Of a stretch of DNA of 64,000 nt, positions 8,648 through 16,597 are shown piece by piece. The DNA lies in the NCBI RefSeq assembly GCF_000744815.1, contig NZ_JQMQ01000005.1, forward strand, positions 3,666,055-3,730,054, given 5' to 3'. The notes under the pieces were generated by a model. It ran no database searches, was not told the origin of the DNA, and saw only the letters and a list, made by a program, of their open reading frames with translations. Source of the DNA: Phaeacidiphilus oryzae TH49. GTDB lineage: Bacteria; Actinomycetota; Actinomycetes; Streptomycetales; Streptomycetaceae. Position 1 is the first letter of the stretch. The number at the start of each line of letters is the position of its first letter. The translations under genes were made by a program, and so were the position numbers.

Positions 8648-8948
8648 CCCCGGACCTCCTTCACCGCACGCCGAGGTGTGAATGCCCCGGGCGGACCTGC
8701 CGGAAACGAAATCCCCAGGATCAGGACGCCGTCGTAACCGCCTCGGAATATCAGCCCAAAGAGGGCGTGGCGCTGTGTAGTCAAATTATCACTCAGCGTC
8801 GATAATCTGCTCGAAATCCCTGGCCTGACGGGCGGGCGCAGGCATTTTCAGCCATTCCCGGAAGATGCGCTCCGCATACGCCCCCGGAGCTTCCGATGCC
8901 CCCGGGAAGGTGACGGATCGTCGGTGTCCGCGGCGCTCGGGTGGATTG
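8648..8948. other. 301-bp intergenic region
   Basis: Lies between the glycerophosphodiesterase stop and the ATPase start, both on the minus strand. It contains a patch of lower GC (about 8750-8820). A 73-codon minus-strand frame (8789-9010) runs into the upstream gene but resembles nothing known and lacks a good ribosome site. I take it as promoter region only. Confidence 0.4.
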
Positions 8949-9824
8949 CTATTTCTTGACGGTGTTCGCACTGATTGACGGAAATGGCGGCGTTCGTCCG
9001 AGTTGGGCAAGGATCCGGGCCGGATGGTTGGTGATCAGGGCGTCCACGCCGAGCCGCAGGCAGAGCTCGACGTCCGCCGGGTCGTCCACGGTCCAGACGT
9101 GCACCCGGTAGCCGGCCCGGTGGGCCCGGGCCACATACGCCGGGTGCGCCCGGACCAGCGCGATCCCGGGTCCGGCGATCCGGGTGCTGCCGGGCAGTCG
9201 GCTGCCCTCGCCGGGCAGTTGCGGGCGCTCGGTGAGGAACACCGTCGGCAGCCCGGGCGCCAGCCGCTGGGTGCGCAGCAGGGCGAGCCGGGAGAAGCTC
9301 ATCACCCGCACCGCCGGCTCCTTGTGCTCCGCCGGGGGCTCCAGCAGCCCGTACCGGCGGAGGGTCTGGATCAGGCGCTCCTCGACCCGGGGCCCGTAGC
9401 GGGTGGGGTGCTTGGTCTCGATGGCCAGCTCCACCCGGCGGCCGCAGTCCGCGACCAGGCCGAGGAGGTCCTCCAGGGTGAGGACCGGGGAGGGGCCGTC
9501 GCCGCCGCTCATCCAGGAGCCGAAGTCGTGCCGGAGCAGCTCGGCGAGGGAGAGGGTGGAGACCACCCCGCGGCCGTTGGAGGTGCGGTCGATCCGGCGG
9601 TCGTGGAGGCAGACCAGATGCCCGTCGGAGGTGAGCCGCACGTCGCACTCCAGCGCGTCCGCGCCCTCCTCCAGCGCCCGGCGGTAGGCCGCCAGGGTGT
9701 GCTCGGCGATCGAGCCCGAGGAGCCGCGGTGGGCGACCACGTGGACGCGGTCCCGGTTCGGGATCGCGATCCCCTCGGGGGCGGTGGCTCGGGGGGACCG
9801 TGGAGGGGTCGTGCGCTCGCTCAC
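8949..9824 (-). CDS. Glycerophosphodiester phosphodiesterase
   Basis: 291-aa TIM-barrel GDPD. The signature is complete: VVAHRGSSGSIAEHTLAAYRRA (catalytic HR and EHT), GADALECDVRLTSDGHLVCLHD (metal ligands E and D, catalytic H), then DRTSNGRG. No signal peptide, so it is probably cytosolic and cleaves glycerophosphodiesters to glycerol-3-phosphate and an alcohol. The C-terminal HVWTVDDPADVELCLRLGVDALITNHPA is characteristic of the family. GTG start. It sits 104 bp from the stop of the permease gene, same strand. Confidence 0.92.
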   Translation of the reverse strand: MSERTTPPRSPRATAPEGIAIPNRDRVHVVAHRGSSGSIAEHTLAAYRRALEEGADALECDVRLTSDGHLVCLHDRRIDRTSNGRGVVSTLSLAELLRHDFGSWMSGGDGPSPVLTLEDLLGLVADCGRRVELAIETKHPTRYGPRVEERLIQTLRRYGLLEPPAEHKEPAVRVMSFSRLALLRTQRLAPGLPTVFLTERPQLPGEGSRLPGSTRIAGPGIALVRAHPAYVARAHRAGYRVHVWTVDDPADVELCLRLGVDALITNHPARILAQLGRTPPFPSISANTVKK

Positions 9825-9928
9825 CGCACCAGACTAGGCAGCCGTACCGGGGCCGCCGCGCGCTCCGTGCCGACGGCCGGGTGACGGCACCGTGAAGTCT
9901 CGGTGCCGCTCACCCCGGCGGCGCGGGC

Positions 9929-11425
9929 TCAGCGCCCGCGGCGCTCGGCGCGCTCGGCGCGCTCGCCGCCGCTCCCGCCGCTGCTTCCGCCGCTGCGCTC
10001 GCGCTGCTCGCGGCGGGTCAGCGGGGTGAGCGCCAGCATCAGCAGGGCCGGGACGAGGAAGGAGAAGAGCGAGGCCGAGGTCCACACCTGCGGGTGAATA
10101 CCGGTCAGTTCCTGCACGCGGGACCAGAAGTCGGGCCAGAACGCCCCCCAGCCGGTCAGCTCGGTGGGCGCCAGCAGCTGGTAGACGGCGAAGCCCAGCG
10201 CCCAGGGCAGCAGGGTCAGCCAGCGGGTGGGCGCCTGCTCCGACATGTCCCAGCCGCCGGGGCGGCGTCCGGCCCCGAAGAAGTAGTCCACCGCCAGCAC
10301 CGCGAAGAGCGGCACGAAGACCGCGCCGATCAGGGAGAGGAAGGCGAAGTAGGAGTCGAAGTTGCTCACCAGCAGGCCCAGCACGGTGACCAGCGCGCCG
10401 ATGCCCAGCGACAGCCAGCGCCGGTCCACCCGGGGCAGCAGGTTGTGCAGCGACATCGCCGTCGAGTAGACGTTGGCGAAGGACTGGTCGGCCTCGCGCA
10501 GCACCAGCACGGCGAAGAACAGCCAGCCGGCCGCCACCCCCATGAAGGTCGAGAAGATCTTGTTCGGGTCCCCGCCCACCTGCACCAGCGCCACCAGGCC
10601 GAGGACGTAGCACCAGACCTGGGCCACCGAGTAGCCGAGGAACGAGCCCCAGAAGGAGGCCCGGCCGGTGCGGGCGTGCCGGGTGTAGTCGGCGGCCAGC
10701 GGGACGAAGGAGATGGAGACCGCGACCACCGCGTCGGTGGCGGGCAGGAAGCCCTGCCAGTTCCCGTGGCCCGGGTCGGGCACGCCCTGCCGGACCAGCT
10801 GGACGGTGAAGTAGAGCATCGCCACCGCCACCGCGATCGCCACGTACCGCCGCAGCACCGCGATCGAGCCCAGCGGACGGATCGTCAGGCCGGTGGTCAG
10901 CAGCCCGGCGAGGACGACGTACAGCCAGTGCGGGCCGCCGCCGAAGAGCGCCTCGGCGCCCATCGCTATCACCGTCAGCTCGTACACCCCCCAGCCCACG
11001 CACTGCACGATGTTGAGCACCGTCGGGGCGTAGGAGAGGCGGGTGCCGAAGAGCCCGCGGAGGACGGCCATCGCCGGGGCGCCGGTCCTGGTGCCGACCA
11101 CGGCGGCGATGGAGAGCATCAGCGTGCCGATCACGGTGCCGACCGCGATGGCGGTGATCGAGGCGGTGATCGAGAGTTCGTGGCCGGCCGTGCCGAGGAC
11201 GGTGGCGGCGCTGCTGAAGCCGATCAGCGAGACACCGAGGTTGGCCCAGAAGGCCGCCTGGTCGCGCAGGCCCAGGGTGCGCGGCGGGGCGGTGTCGAGC
11301 ACCAGCGGCGCCTCGTGCTCGCGGTCCCCGGACAGCAGGGTGGCGGTCCGTTCGGCCACGGCGGAGGACGAGGAAGAGGAAGAGGACGAAGAGGACGAAG
11401 AAGAAGACGTAGACGGGGACGTCAC
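9929..11425 (-). CDS. cytX: NCS1-family permease under TPP riboswitch control, probable HMP transporter
   Basis: 498 aa. A cytosine/purine permease-like (NCS1) protein with about 12 membrane helices starting at FWANLGVSLIGFSSAATVLG. The TPP riboswitch that ends just upstream of the start identifies it as the CytX type, which is thought to import the thiamine precursor hydroxymethylpyrimidine. The N-terminus carries a run of about 15 serines from TCC/TCT/TCG codons, predicted to be cytoplasmic. The C-terminus is a Gly/Ser/Arg-rich tail. GTG start, with AGGGAG nine nt upstream inside the riboswitch 3' strand. Substrate assignment rests on family knowledge plus the riboswitch. Confidence 0.85.
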   Translation of the reverse strand: MTSPSTSSSSSSSSSSSSSSSAVAERTATLLSGDREHEAPLVLDTAPPRTLGLRDQAAFWANLGVSLIGFSSAATVLGTAGHELSITASITAIAVGTVIGTLMLSIAAVVGTRTGAPAMAVLRGLFGTRLSYAPTVLNIVQCVGWGVYELTVIAMGAEALFGGGPHWLYVVLAGLLTTGLTIRPLGSIAVLRRYVAIAVAVAMLYFTVQLVRQGVPDPGHGNWQGFLPATDAVVAVSISFVPLAADYTRHARTGRASFWGSFLGYSVAQVWCYVLGLVALVQVGGDPNKIFSTFMGVAAGWLFFAVLVLREADQSFANVYSTAMSLHNLLPRVDRRWLSLGIGALVTVLGLLVSNFDSYFAFLSLIGAVFVPLFAVLAVDYFFGAGRRPGGWDMSEQAPTRWLTLLPWALGFAVYQLLAPTELTGWGAFWPDFWSRVQELTGIHPQVWTSASLFSFLVPALLMLALTPLTRREQRERSGGSSGGSGGERAERAERRGR

Positions 11426-11432
11426 GGCCCAC

Positions 11433-11517
11433 AGCTCCCTACGCCGGCATTACCCGGTCAGGTTCAGGCGGTCGGCGTCCCCATGTCGACGCCCTCTCAG
11501 CCCGGCTGGTCCGAGCT
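11433..11517 (-). promoter_or_regulatory. TPP riboswitch (THI element)
   Basis: On the minus strand the conserved blocks appear in order: GGGCTGAGAGGGCGT, a variable P3 arm, CCTGAACCTGACCGGGTAAT, and GCCGGCGTAGGGAGCT. The closing P1 stem pairs AGCTC (11513-11517) with GAGCT (11433-11437). The AGGGAG ribosome site overlaps the 3' P1 strand, so TPP binding should sequester it and block translation of the permease. Confidence 0.93.
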
Positions 11518-11703
11518 CCCGCGTTCCGTTGTCGCCGGGACATGGTAGGACGGAGCCCCCGGCGCGGCCAAGCGCCGTGCGCTCCCGGTCCCGGCGACCG
11601 GATCGAGGCCGCCCGGCACACCGATTGACGGGTTCCGTTTACGGTGTCCAGACAGTCGATGGACGAAGCTAAGGGACCACGGTCCTGTCCTAGGAGGTCT
11701 TTC

Positions 11704-13152
11704 GTGAGCACCGAGCAGGAGGGTGGGGGCGCCGACGTGCCATCGGCGAAGACTCCTCCGGAGGGGGAGGAGGTGCTGCACCGGCTTCCTCCGCCTCAGC
11801 CGCCGTCGGCGGAGCCGCCCGCGCAGCCGGCCGCGGAGCCGCCCGCGGAGCACGCCGCGGTGCCGGGTGCGGGTCCCGCCGACGCGTCGGCCCCGGGTCC
11901 CGCCGCTGCGCCGGCCGGAGCGGATGCCTTCGCCGCCGCGCCGCCGCCTCCCGCCGAGCCCCCCACGCAGCCGTACATCCTCGGCGGCCAGTACCCGCCG
12001 CCGCCCGCCGCCCCGCCGAAGAAGGGGCGCGGGGGGCTGATCGCCCTCCTCGCCGCCGTCGCGGTGGTGGCCGGCGGTCTCGGCGGGGTGATCGGCTCCT
12101 CGGTGGAGAAGAGCAACTCCTCCTCCGACTCGAGCACCACGGTCTCCTCGTCGACCGACCCCAAGGCGCTGGAGCGCTCGCCGAACAGCGTCGCCGGGAT
12201 AGCGGCCAAGGCGCTGCCGAGCGTGGTCACCATCGAGGCCAGCGGCTCGCAGGAGACCGGTACCGGCAGCGGCTTCGTGTTCGACACCCAGGGCCACATC
12301 CTGACCAACAACCATGTGGTCGCTCCCGCGCTGAACGGCGGCAAGCTGACCGTCAAGCTCTCCGACGGATCCAGCTACCCCGCCTCGGTGGTCGGCCGGG
12401 CCTCCGGCTACGACGTCGCGGTCGTCAAGATCGACAACCCGCCGACGGACAAGCTGAAGCCCCTCCCGCTGGGTGACTCGGACAGCGTCGCGGTCGGCGA
12501 CCCGACCGTCGCCATCGGCGCGCCGTTCGGCCTCTCGGGGACGGTGACCACCGGCATCGTCAGCGCCAAGAACCGGCCGGTCGCCTCGGGCGACGAGACC
12601 GGCAGCCAGACCTCGTACATGAACGCGCTGCAGACCGACGCGTCGATCAACCCGGGCAACTCCGGCGGGCCGCTGCTCAACGGGCAGGGCCAGGTGATCG
12701 GGATCGACTCGGCGATCCAGTCCACCAACAGCGGCGGCTCCAGCCCGTTCGGCGGCAGCAGCCAGCAGTCCGGCAGCATCGGCCTCGGCTTCGCCATCCC
12801 GATCAACGAGGCGAGGCGGGTGGCCGGCGAGCTGATCAACACCGGCCAGCCCATCTACCCGATCATCGGCGTGCTGCGGAACGACAACTACCAGGGCGAC
12901 GGGGCGCAGATCTCGCCGACCGCGATCCAGGGCACGCCCGCGGTCACCCCCGGCGGCCCCGCGGACAAGGCCGGGCTGAAGGCGGGCGACGTCATCACCA
13001 AGCTGGACGGGGTGCCGATCGACAGCGGGCCGACCCTGGTCAGCGAGATCTGGTCGCACGAGCCGGGCCAGAAGGTCAGCGTGACCTACACCCGGGGCGG
13101 CCAGACCCACACCACGACGCTCACCCTGGGCTCTCGCAAGGGCGACCAGTAG
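11704..13152 (+). CDS. Membrane-anchored HtrA/DegP-like serine protease (S1C) with PDZ domain
   Basis: 482 aa. The first 110 residues are Pro/Ala/Glu-rich and cytoplasmic, followed by one transmembrane helix (about 111-131) and a Ser-rich stalk. The trypsin-like domain spans about 160-385 with the full triad H204 (LTNNHVV), D237 (YDVAVVKID) and S320 (INPGNSGGP). A C-terminal PDZ domain follows (about 405-478, GGPADKAGLKAGDVI). The protein is thus an extracytoplasmic quality-control or regulatory protease. The GTG start is chosen because AGGAGGT lies 5 nt upstream; the frame stays open 20 codons further but has no ribosome site there. Confidence 0.92.
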   Translation: MSTEQEGGGADVPSAKTPPEGEEVLHRLPPPQPPSAEPPAQPAAEPPAEHAAVPGAGPADASAPGPAAAPAGADAFAAAPPPPAEPPTQPYILGGQYPPPPAAPPKKGRGGLIALLAAVAVVAGGLGGVIGSSVEKSNSSSDSSTTVSSSTDPKALERSPNSVAGIAAKALPSVVTIEASGSQETGTGSGFVFDTQGHILTNNHVVAPALNGGKLTVKLSDGSSYPASVVGRASGYDVAVVKIDNPPTDKLKPLPLGDSDSVAVGDPTVAIGAPFGLSGTVTTGIVSAKNRPVASGDETGSQTSYMNALQTDASINPGNSGGPLLNGQGQVIGIDSAIQSTNSGGSSPFGGSSQQSGSIGLGFAIPINEARRVAGELINTGQPIYPIIGVLRNDNYQGDGAQISPTAIQGTPAVTPGGPADKAGLKAGDVITKLDGVPIDSGPTLVSEIWSHEPGQKVSVTYTRGGQTHTTTLTLGSRKGDQ

Positions 13153-13299
13153 CGATCGCCGGCAGGGCCGGCGACGGCGGCGAGCGGGCCCCGGAGACCA
13201 GACCGGACGGAATGGCTTGTTCCGCCCAGTCCGTGCCGGGGCCGCTCGGCAGTCGTGAGAAGATCGCCTCTGACGGCCCGCCCCAGCCGGCGGGCCGGA

Positions 13300-13387
13300 G
13301 GAGAGTTGCCCGAGCGGCCTAAGGGAACGGTCTTGAAAACCGTCGTCAGGTAACCCCTGACCGTGGGTTCGAATCCCACACTCTCCG
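13300..13387 (+). tRNA. tRNA-Ser (TGA anticodon)
   Basis: Acceptor GGAGAGT (13300-13306) pairs with ACTCTCC (13380-13386). The anticodon stem ACGGT/ACCGT encloses TGA at 13334-13336. The long variable arm is typical of tRNA-Ser, and the T loop is GGTTCGAATCC. CCA is not encoded. Confidence 0.96.
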
Positions 13388-13683
13388 CCGGGGGCGTCCA
13401 CCCAGCTCGGGGCGGGTTCGCGCGAACAGCGCCGACCCGCCCTTCTCGTTCTCCGTCTGGACTGTCGCGCTGCGCTGCGCAGCGCCGTGGGAGAGCGGCG
13501 GGGGGTGTCGTGGCGACGGACGTACAACCGATGGTTGTTTCGATTGCGCCGGAGGTTGTTTGCGAGTGGGAGGGCGCGGGGCTGTAATGCCTGTCTGCCG
13601 GACCCCGACCCCGGACCCTCTGGTCGGCCGAGGGCGCCAGGGCGACCGTCCGGCGACGCCTACGAACCTGGAGCACCGGCCCT

Positions 13684-14253
13684 ATGCGCAACGAGCAGCG
13701 CCTCCGCAGCCGAACCCCCGAGTCCCGCGCGTTCGTGGAGCGCGTGCAGCTCGTCATGGGTCTGACCGCGCGGCTGAACGCGCTTCCCTTCGACGACCTC
13801 GACGGGAGGAGGGAGCTGCTCGAAGAGATCTTCGGCAATCCCGTCCCGGACTCGCTGTCGATCCTGCCGCCCTTCTACTGCGACTACGGCCTGGGCGCCA
13901 CCTTCGGGGAGAAGGTGTTCATCAACCAGGGCTGCTACTTCCTCGACCTCGGCGGCATCACGATCGGTGACCGCGTCATGATCGGTCCCCGGGTGACGCT
14001 GAGCACCGCCGGCCACCCCGTCGAACTCGAGGAGCGCTACGACGGGATCACCCACGCCCCCATCGTGATCGAGGACCAGGTCTGGATCGGAGCCGCCGCC
14101 ACCATCGCGCCCGGGGTGACGATCGGCCGGGGATCCGTGGTGGGAGCGGGCGCCGTGGTGGCGAAGGACGTGCCGCCGATGTGTGTGGTGACGGGGACGA
14201 ACATGGTCGAGCGACGGCGGCTGAAGACCGTTCCCGAGGCCGCTCGGGGGTAG
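13684..14253 (+). CDS. Sugar O-acetyltransferase (maltose/galactoside acetyltransferase-like, left-handed beta helix)
   Basis: 189 aa. N-terminal helical Mac domain (about 1-55) followed by a hexapeptide-repeat left-handed beta helix: YCDYGLGATFGEKVFINQGCYFLD, ITIGDRVMIGPRV, then the catalytic-type STAGHPVE (His) and VWIGAAATIAPGVTIGRGSVVGAGAVVAKDVPP. This is the LacA/Maa/NodL family, which moves acetyl from acetyl-CoA to a sugar hydroxyl. The acceptor cannot be told from sequence. ATG start; upstream GACCCTCTGG is weak as a ribosome site. Monocistronic, 296 bp after tRNA-Ser. Confidence 0.88.
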   Translation: MRNEQRLRSRTPESRAFVERVQLVMGLTARLNALPFDDLDGRRELLEEIFGNPVPDSLSILPPFYCDYGLGATFGEKVFINQGCYFLDLGGITIGDRVMIGPRVTLSTAGHPVELEERYDGITHAPIVIEDQVWIGAAATIAPGVTIGRGSVVGAGAVVAKDVPPMCVVTGTNMVERRRLKTVPEAARG

Positions 14254-14426
14254 GTGTCGGCGGCGGTGGCGGGCGGCCTGTCTGCGCTGCTCGCGGGGGT
14301 GGCTGGGCCGTCCGAGTGGTGTTGATACGACGATCCGTAAGTCGGGGCGTGTCGACTATGGGTTGTATGTCGCTCTTCGCATCATGGCGAATGTATGTAA
14401 AACCGCCTTCCGCGAAGTGAGGGGTC

Positions 14427-14939
14427 ATGGCAGCCACCAAGGTACCGACGCTTTGGGCCGTGCTCGTCCGTGTCATCGGCGTTCTCGGTGTTCTGTTCGG
14501 TGCTGTTGCGAGCGGCGTCAAGTCGCTCGCCGGATTCGGAGGTCGGGCGCCGCAGGCGACGCCCGCGCAGGGAGCGCCCGTGCTGGGCGCGGAGTTCCGG
14601 ACGGAGGCGGTCGGCCGACCGGCCGTCGTACCCGGCGGAGGCACCGGGGGTGAACCCGGTGCGGCCGACGCCGGCCCCGGGGCGCTCATCCCCGGACAGG
14701 GCGTCAGGTCGGCGGCGGCGGTGCGACCGCCGAGGCAGACCGTCTTCAGCGACGACCCCGCGGCGCGCCGGCGCTGGCGGAAGTGGAAGCTCCCGCCGAC
14801 CATGAAGCAGCGGATCCGTGCCGAGGCGCACGGCGCGACCCCGGCCTGCCGGACCCTCGACCCGTCCGCGCTGGAGGCGGTGGGCAGCGCGCCGACCGCT
14901 CGCAGCCGGTCCCGTGACGAGGAACTCTGCGGGGTCTGA
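14427..14939 (+). CDS. Hypothetical protein with N-terminal hydrophobic segment (DUF6344-like)
   Basis: 170 aa. One hydrophobic segment near the N-terminus (LWAVLVRVIGVLGVLFGAVA) could be a signal or anchor. A Gly/Pro/Ala linker follows, then a short conserved-looking stretch LPPTMKQRIRAEAHGATPA. That stretch recalls the Streptomyces family DUF6344, from memory and unverified. No enzymatic motif. Good GTGAGGGG ribosome site 4 nt upstream of the ATG. It directly precedes the long repeat region. Confidence 0.6.
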   Translation: MAATKVPTLWAVLVRVIGVLGVLFGAVASGVKSLAGFGGRAPQATPAQGAPVLGAEFRTEAVGRPAVVPGGGTGGEPGAADAGPGALIPGQGVRSAAAVRPPRQTVFSDDPAARRRWRKWKLPPTMKQRIRAEAHGATPACRTLDPSALEAVGSAPTARSRSRDEELCGV

Positions 14940-15029
14940 CGCCGGCCTCCACGCCTCGGCGTCCGAAGGCCGCCCGATTGCCCCGCTGACTGGGACACGT
15001 TCCCGGCTAGGCCAGGCCAAGACCGGCCC

Positions 15030-15640
15030 GCGCCCCAGCGGCAGCGAGCCCGGCGAAGCCAAGCCGGCAAGCCGAGCGAGCGAGGCAGGCCTGACGCAAG
15101 CCAGACAGCTCAGGCGAGCCAGGTGAGCAGGTAAGCCAGGCGGCTCAGATGAGTCAGGCGAGCCTGGTGGACCCTTTGGTCCGAGCGAGCCAGGCAGGCG
15201 AGGACGACCAGGCGAGTCCCGGCGAACCCGGTGGCCCGAGCGATCCAGGCAGGTCAGGTGAGCCAGGCAGGTCAGGCGAGCCCGGCGGATCCGGTGGCCC
15301 GAGCAAGCCAGGCAGGCCCGGTGATCCGAGTGGGCGAGGCAGCCCAGCAAGTCAGGCGCGACCAGCGGATCCGGTGGCCTGAACAAGCCAGGCGGGCCCG
15401 GCGACCGGTAGGTCCTGACGGCCAGGGCGAGTCATGTGATTCGCGATGGCCCAGGCGGGTCCGGCAGTCCAGGCGGGCCAGGTACGCCGAGCGATCCAGG
15501 CGGGCCAGGCAGGCCAGGCGATCCAGGCGACCCAGGCACGTCGGCGACCCAAGCGATCCAGGCGACCCAGGCGAGTCCCCGTGTCCCAAAGCCGGTCAGG
15601 TCAGTCCGGCGACGCATGAGGAGCCAGGCGAGCCATGCGC
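15030..15640. repeat. Degenerate short-repeat array (AGGCGAGCCAGGC-like units)
   Basis: About 600 bp made of imperfect 10-15-bp units related to GGCGAGCCAGGCAGG and GGCGATCCAGGC. Both strands are open for long stretches because the unit is nearly free of stops. The plus strand reads as collagen-like Gly-x-y (GEPGGPSDPGRSGEP), as does the minus (GSPGSPGLPGPPG). No frame has a good ribosome site or one uniform reading through the array, so I annotate it as repeat DNA, not a gene. Confidence 0.75.
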
Positions 15641-15774
15641 AGGCCCGTTGGCCACGCGGTCAGTCGAGCTGAGCGGTCTCGATGGTCCGGGCGAGTCGCG
15701 GTCTCCCGCGGGGAGGCGAGCCGATAGCTCGGCAGTGGTTGGTTCAGACAGGCGGTCACACCGAACTTCACCAG

Positions 15775-15838
15775 CAGCACAAGCACTACAAGCGCCACAA
15801 GCGCCACAAGCGCCACAAGCGCCACAAGCACGACAAGT
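15775..15838. repeat. 9-bp tandem repeat (CACAAGCGC)
   Basis: About six copies of CACAAGCGC, with variants CACAAGCAC and TACAAGCGC at the edges. In one plus frame it would encode repeated His-Lys-Arg, but that 70-codon frame (15682-15894) has no clear ribosome site. It sits between the long degenerate array and the small secreted gene. Confidence 0.8.
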
Positions 15839-16151
15839 ACCCGACGCAGCTCGGTCGGCTCGGCAGCACGCGCAGCGGAAGCCTCGGCAGGTGACCCGCA
15901 GGGGCGCGGAGACGGTTGCCGCGCGCCCCCGGGGAGTGGCGTGAGGGGTGGCGCGATCCGCCGTAGAGGCCTTGCTTCGCGGGCGGAGAAGCGATTCGCC
16001 GGGTCTGCGCCGACAAAGCAGGTTTGGATACAAGTCGTCACGCTTGCGGGCGAAAAGGTCCTCCCGCATGGCTGCAAGTCGATTTATTGAGCCAGTCTCT
16101 TGGTGCGACGTCGCAACGCATCCACCGACTTCCAGCAATTGGGAGGACCTC

Positions 16152-16460
16152 ATGGCTCGCATCCGCACCGCCCTTGCCGCCGCTCCGATCGCGGTCGCGC
16201 TTCTGCTCGCCGGCGCCGGCGCAGCCGCCGCCGACAACGGCTCCTTCGCGGACCACGGCTCGAACGGCAGCGTCGTCTCCAACTCGGGCAGCGGAAACCT
16301 GGGCGGATTGGTCGACGGCAACGCCCTCTGGAGCCAGCAGACCGCGACCGGTGCCGGGGCGCACAACTCCAACAACACCGTGGCGGTGAAGGGCAGCAAC
16401 AACGTCACCAACACGGATCAGCGGAACACCGACATCTCCTTCGGACCCATCTTCGGCTGA
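16152..16460 (+). CDS. Small secreted protein, Asn/Ser/Gly-rich
   Basis: 102 aa with a clear signal peptide (MARIRTALAAAPIAVALLLA, cleavage probably after AGAGAAAA). The mature part of about 75 residues has no Cys and is rich in Asn, Ser, Gly and Thr: SNGSVVSNSGSGN, then NNTVAVKGSNNVTNTDQRN, ending DISFGPIFG. The alternating polar/aliphatic pattern suggests a beta-rich, possibly self-associating exported protein. It does not match chaplins or rodlins closely, and I do not recognise the family. The ATG follows GGGAGGACC; the frame extends upstream but only into repeats. A strong terminator follows. Confidence 0.75.
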   Translation: MARIRTALAAAPIAVALLLAGAGAAAADNGSFADHGSNGSVVSNSGSGNLGGLVDGNALWSQQTATGAGAHNSNNTVAVKGSNNVTNTDQRNTDISFGPIFG

Positions 16461-16508
16461 GCGGAACAGCACCGGTGACCGGATGATCAGCGGTCATCAG
16501 CGGTCGTC

Positions 16509-16546
16509 AGCGGCCCCGGGAGGCAAGCCGGCCTCCCGGGGCCGCT
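16509..16546 (+). terminator. Terminator of the small secreted protein gene
   Basis: Perfect 16-bp inverted repeat AGCGGCCCCGGGAGGC (16509-16524) and GCCTCCCGGGGCCGCT (16531-16546), 6-nt loop. Confidence 0.85.
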
Positions 16547-16575
16547 GCGCGTCCCGCGTCTTGACAGCCGAAGAT

Positions 16576-16596
16576 TATCTGACGGACAGTCAGATA
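16576..16596 (+). promoter_or_regulatory. Palindromic operator abutting the hydratase start codon
   Basis: Perfect inverted repeat TATCTGAC-GGACA-GTCAGATA ending one base before the GTG start. TTGACA at 16561-16566 is spaced 18 nt from GACAGT (16585-16590), which fits a promoter for a leaderless transcript starting at the GTG. A TetR-type repressor bound here would cover the -10 and start. No such regulator lies adjacent. Confidence 0.7.
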
Positions 16597-16597
16597 C

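Noticed and set aside
8789-9010. 73-codon minus-strand frame downstream of the glycerophosphodiesterase
   Set aside because: It overlaps the 3' end of the phosphodiesterase gene, has no good ribosome site, and its sequence is basic and unlike known proteins.
15231-15944. Plus-strand 237-codon frame and several Gly-Pro-rich frames in the repeat region as collagen-like genes
   Set aside because: Overlapping frames on both strands look equally collagen-like because of the repeat unit; none has a ribosome site, signal peptide or folded domain.
14940-16151. Possible CRISPR array in the repeat region
   Set aside because: Units are only 9-15 bp, imperfect and directly adjacent, with no constant-length spacers and no cas genes.
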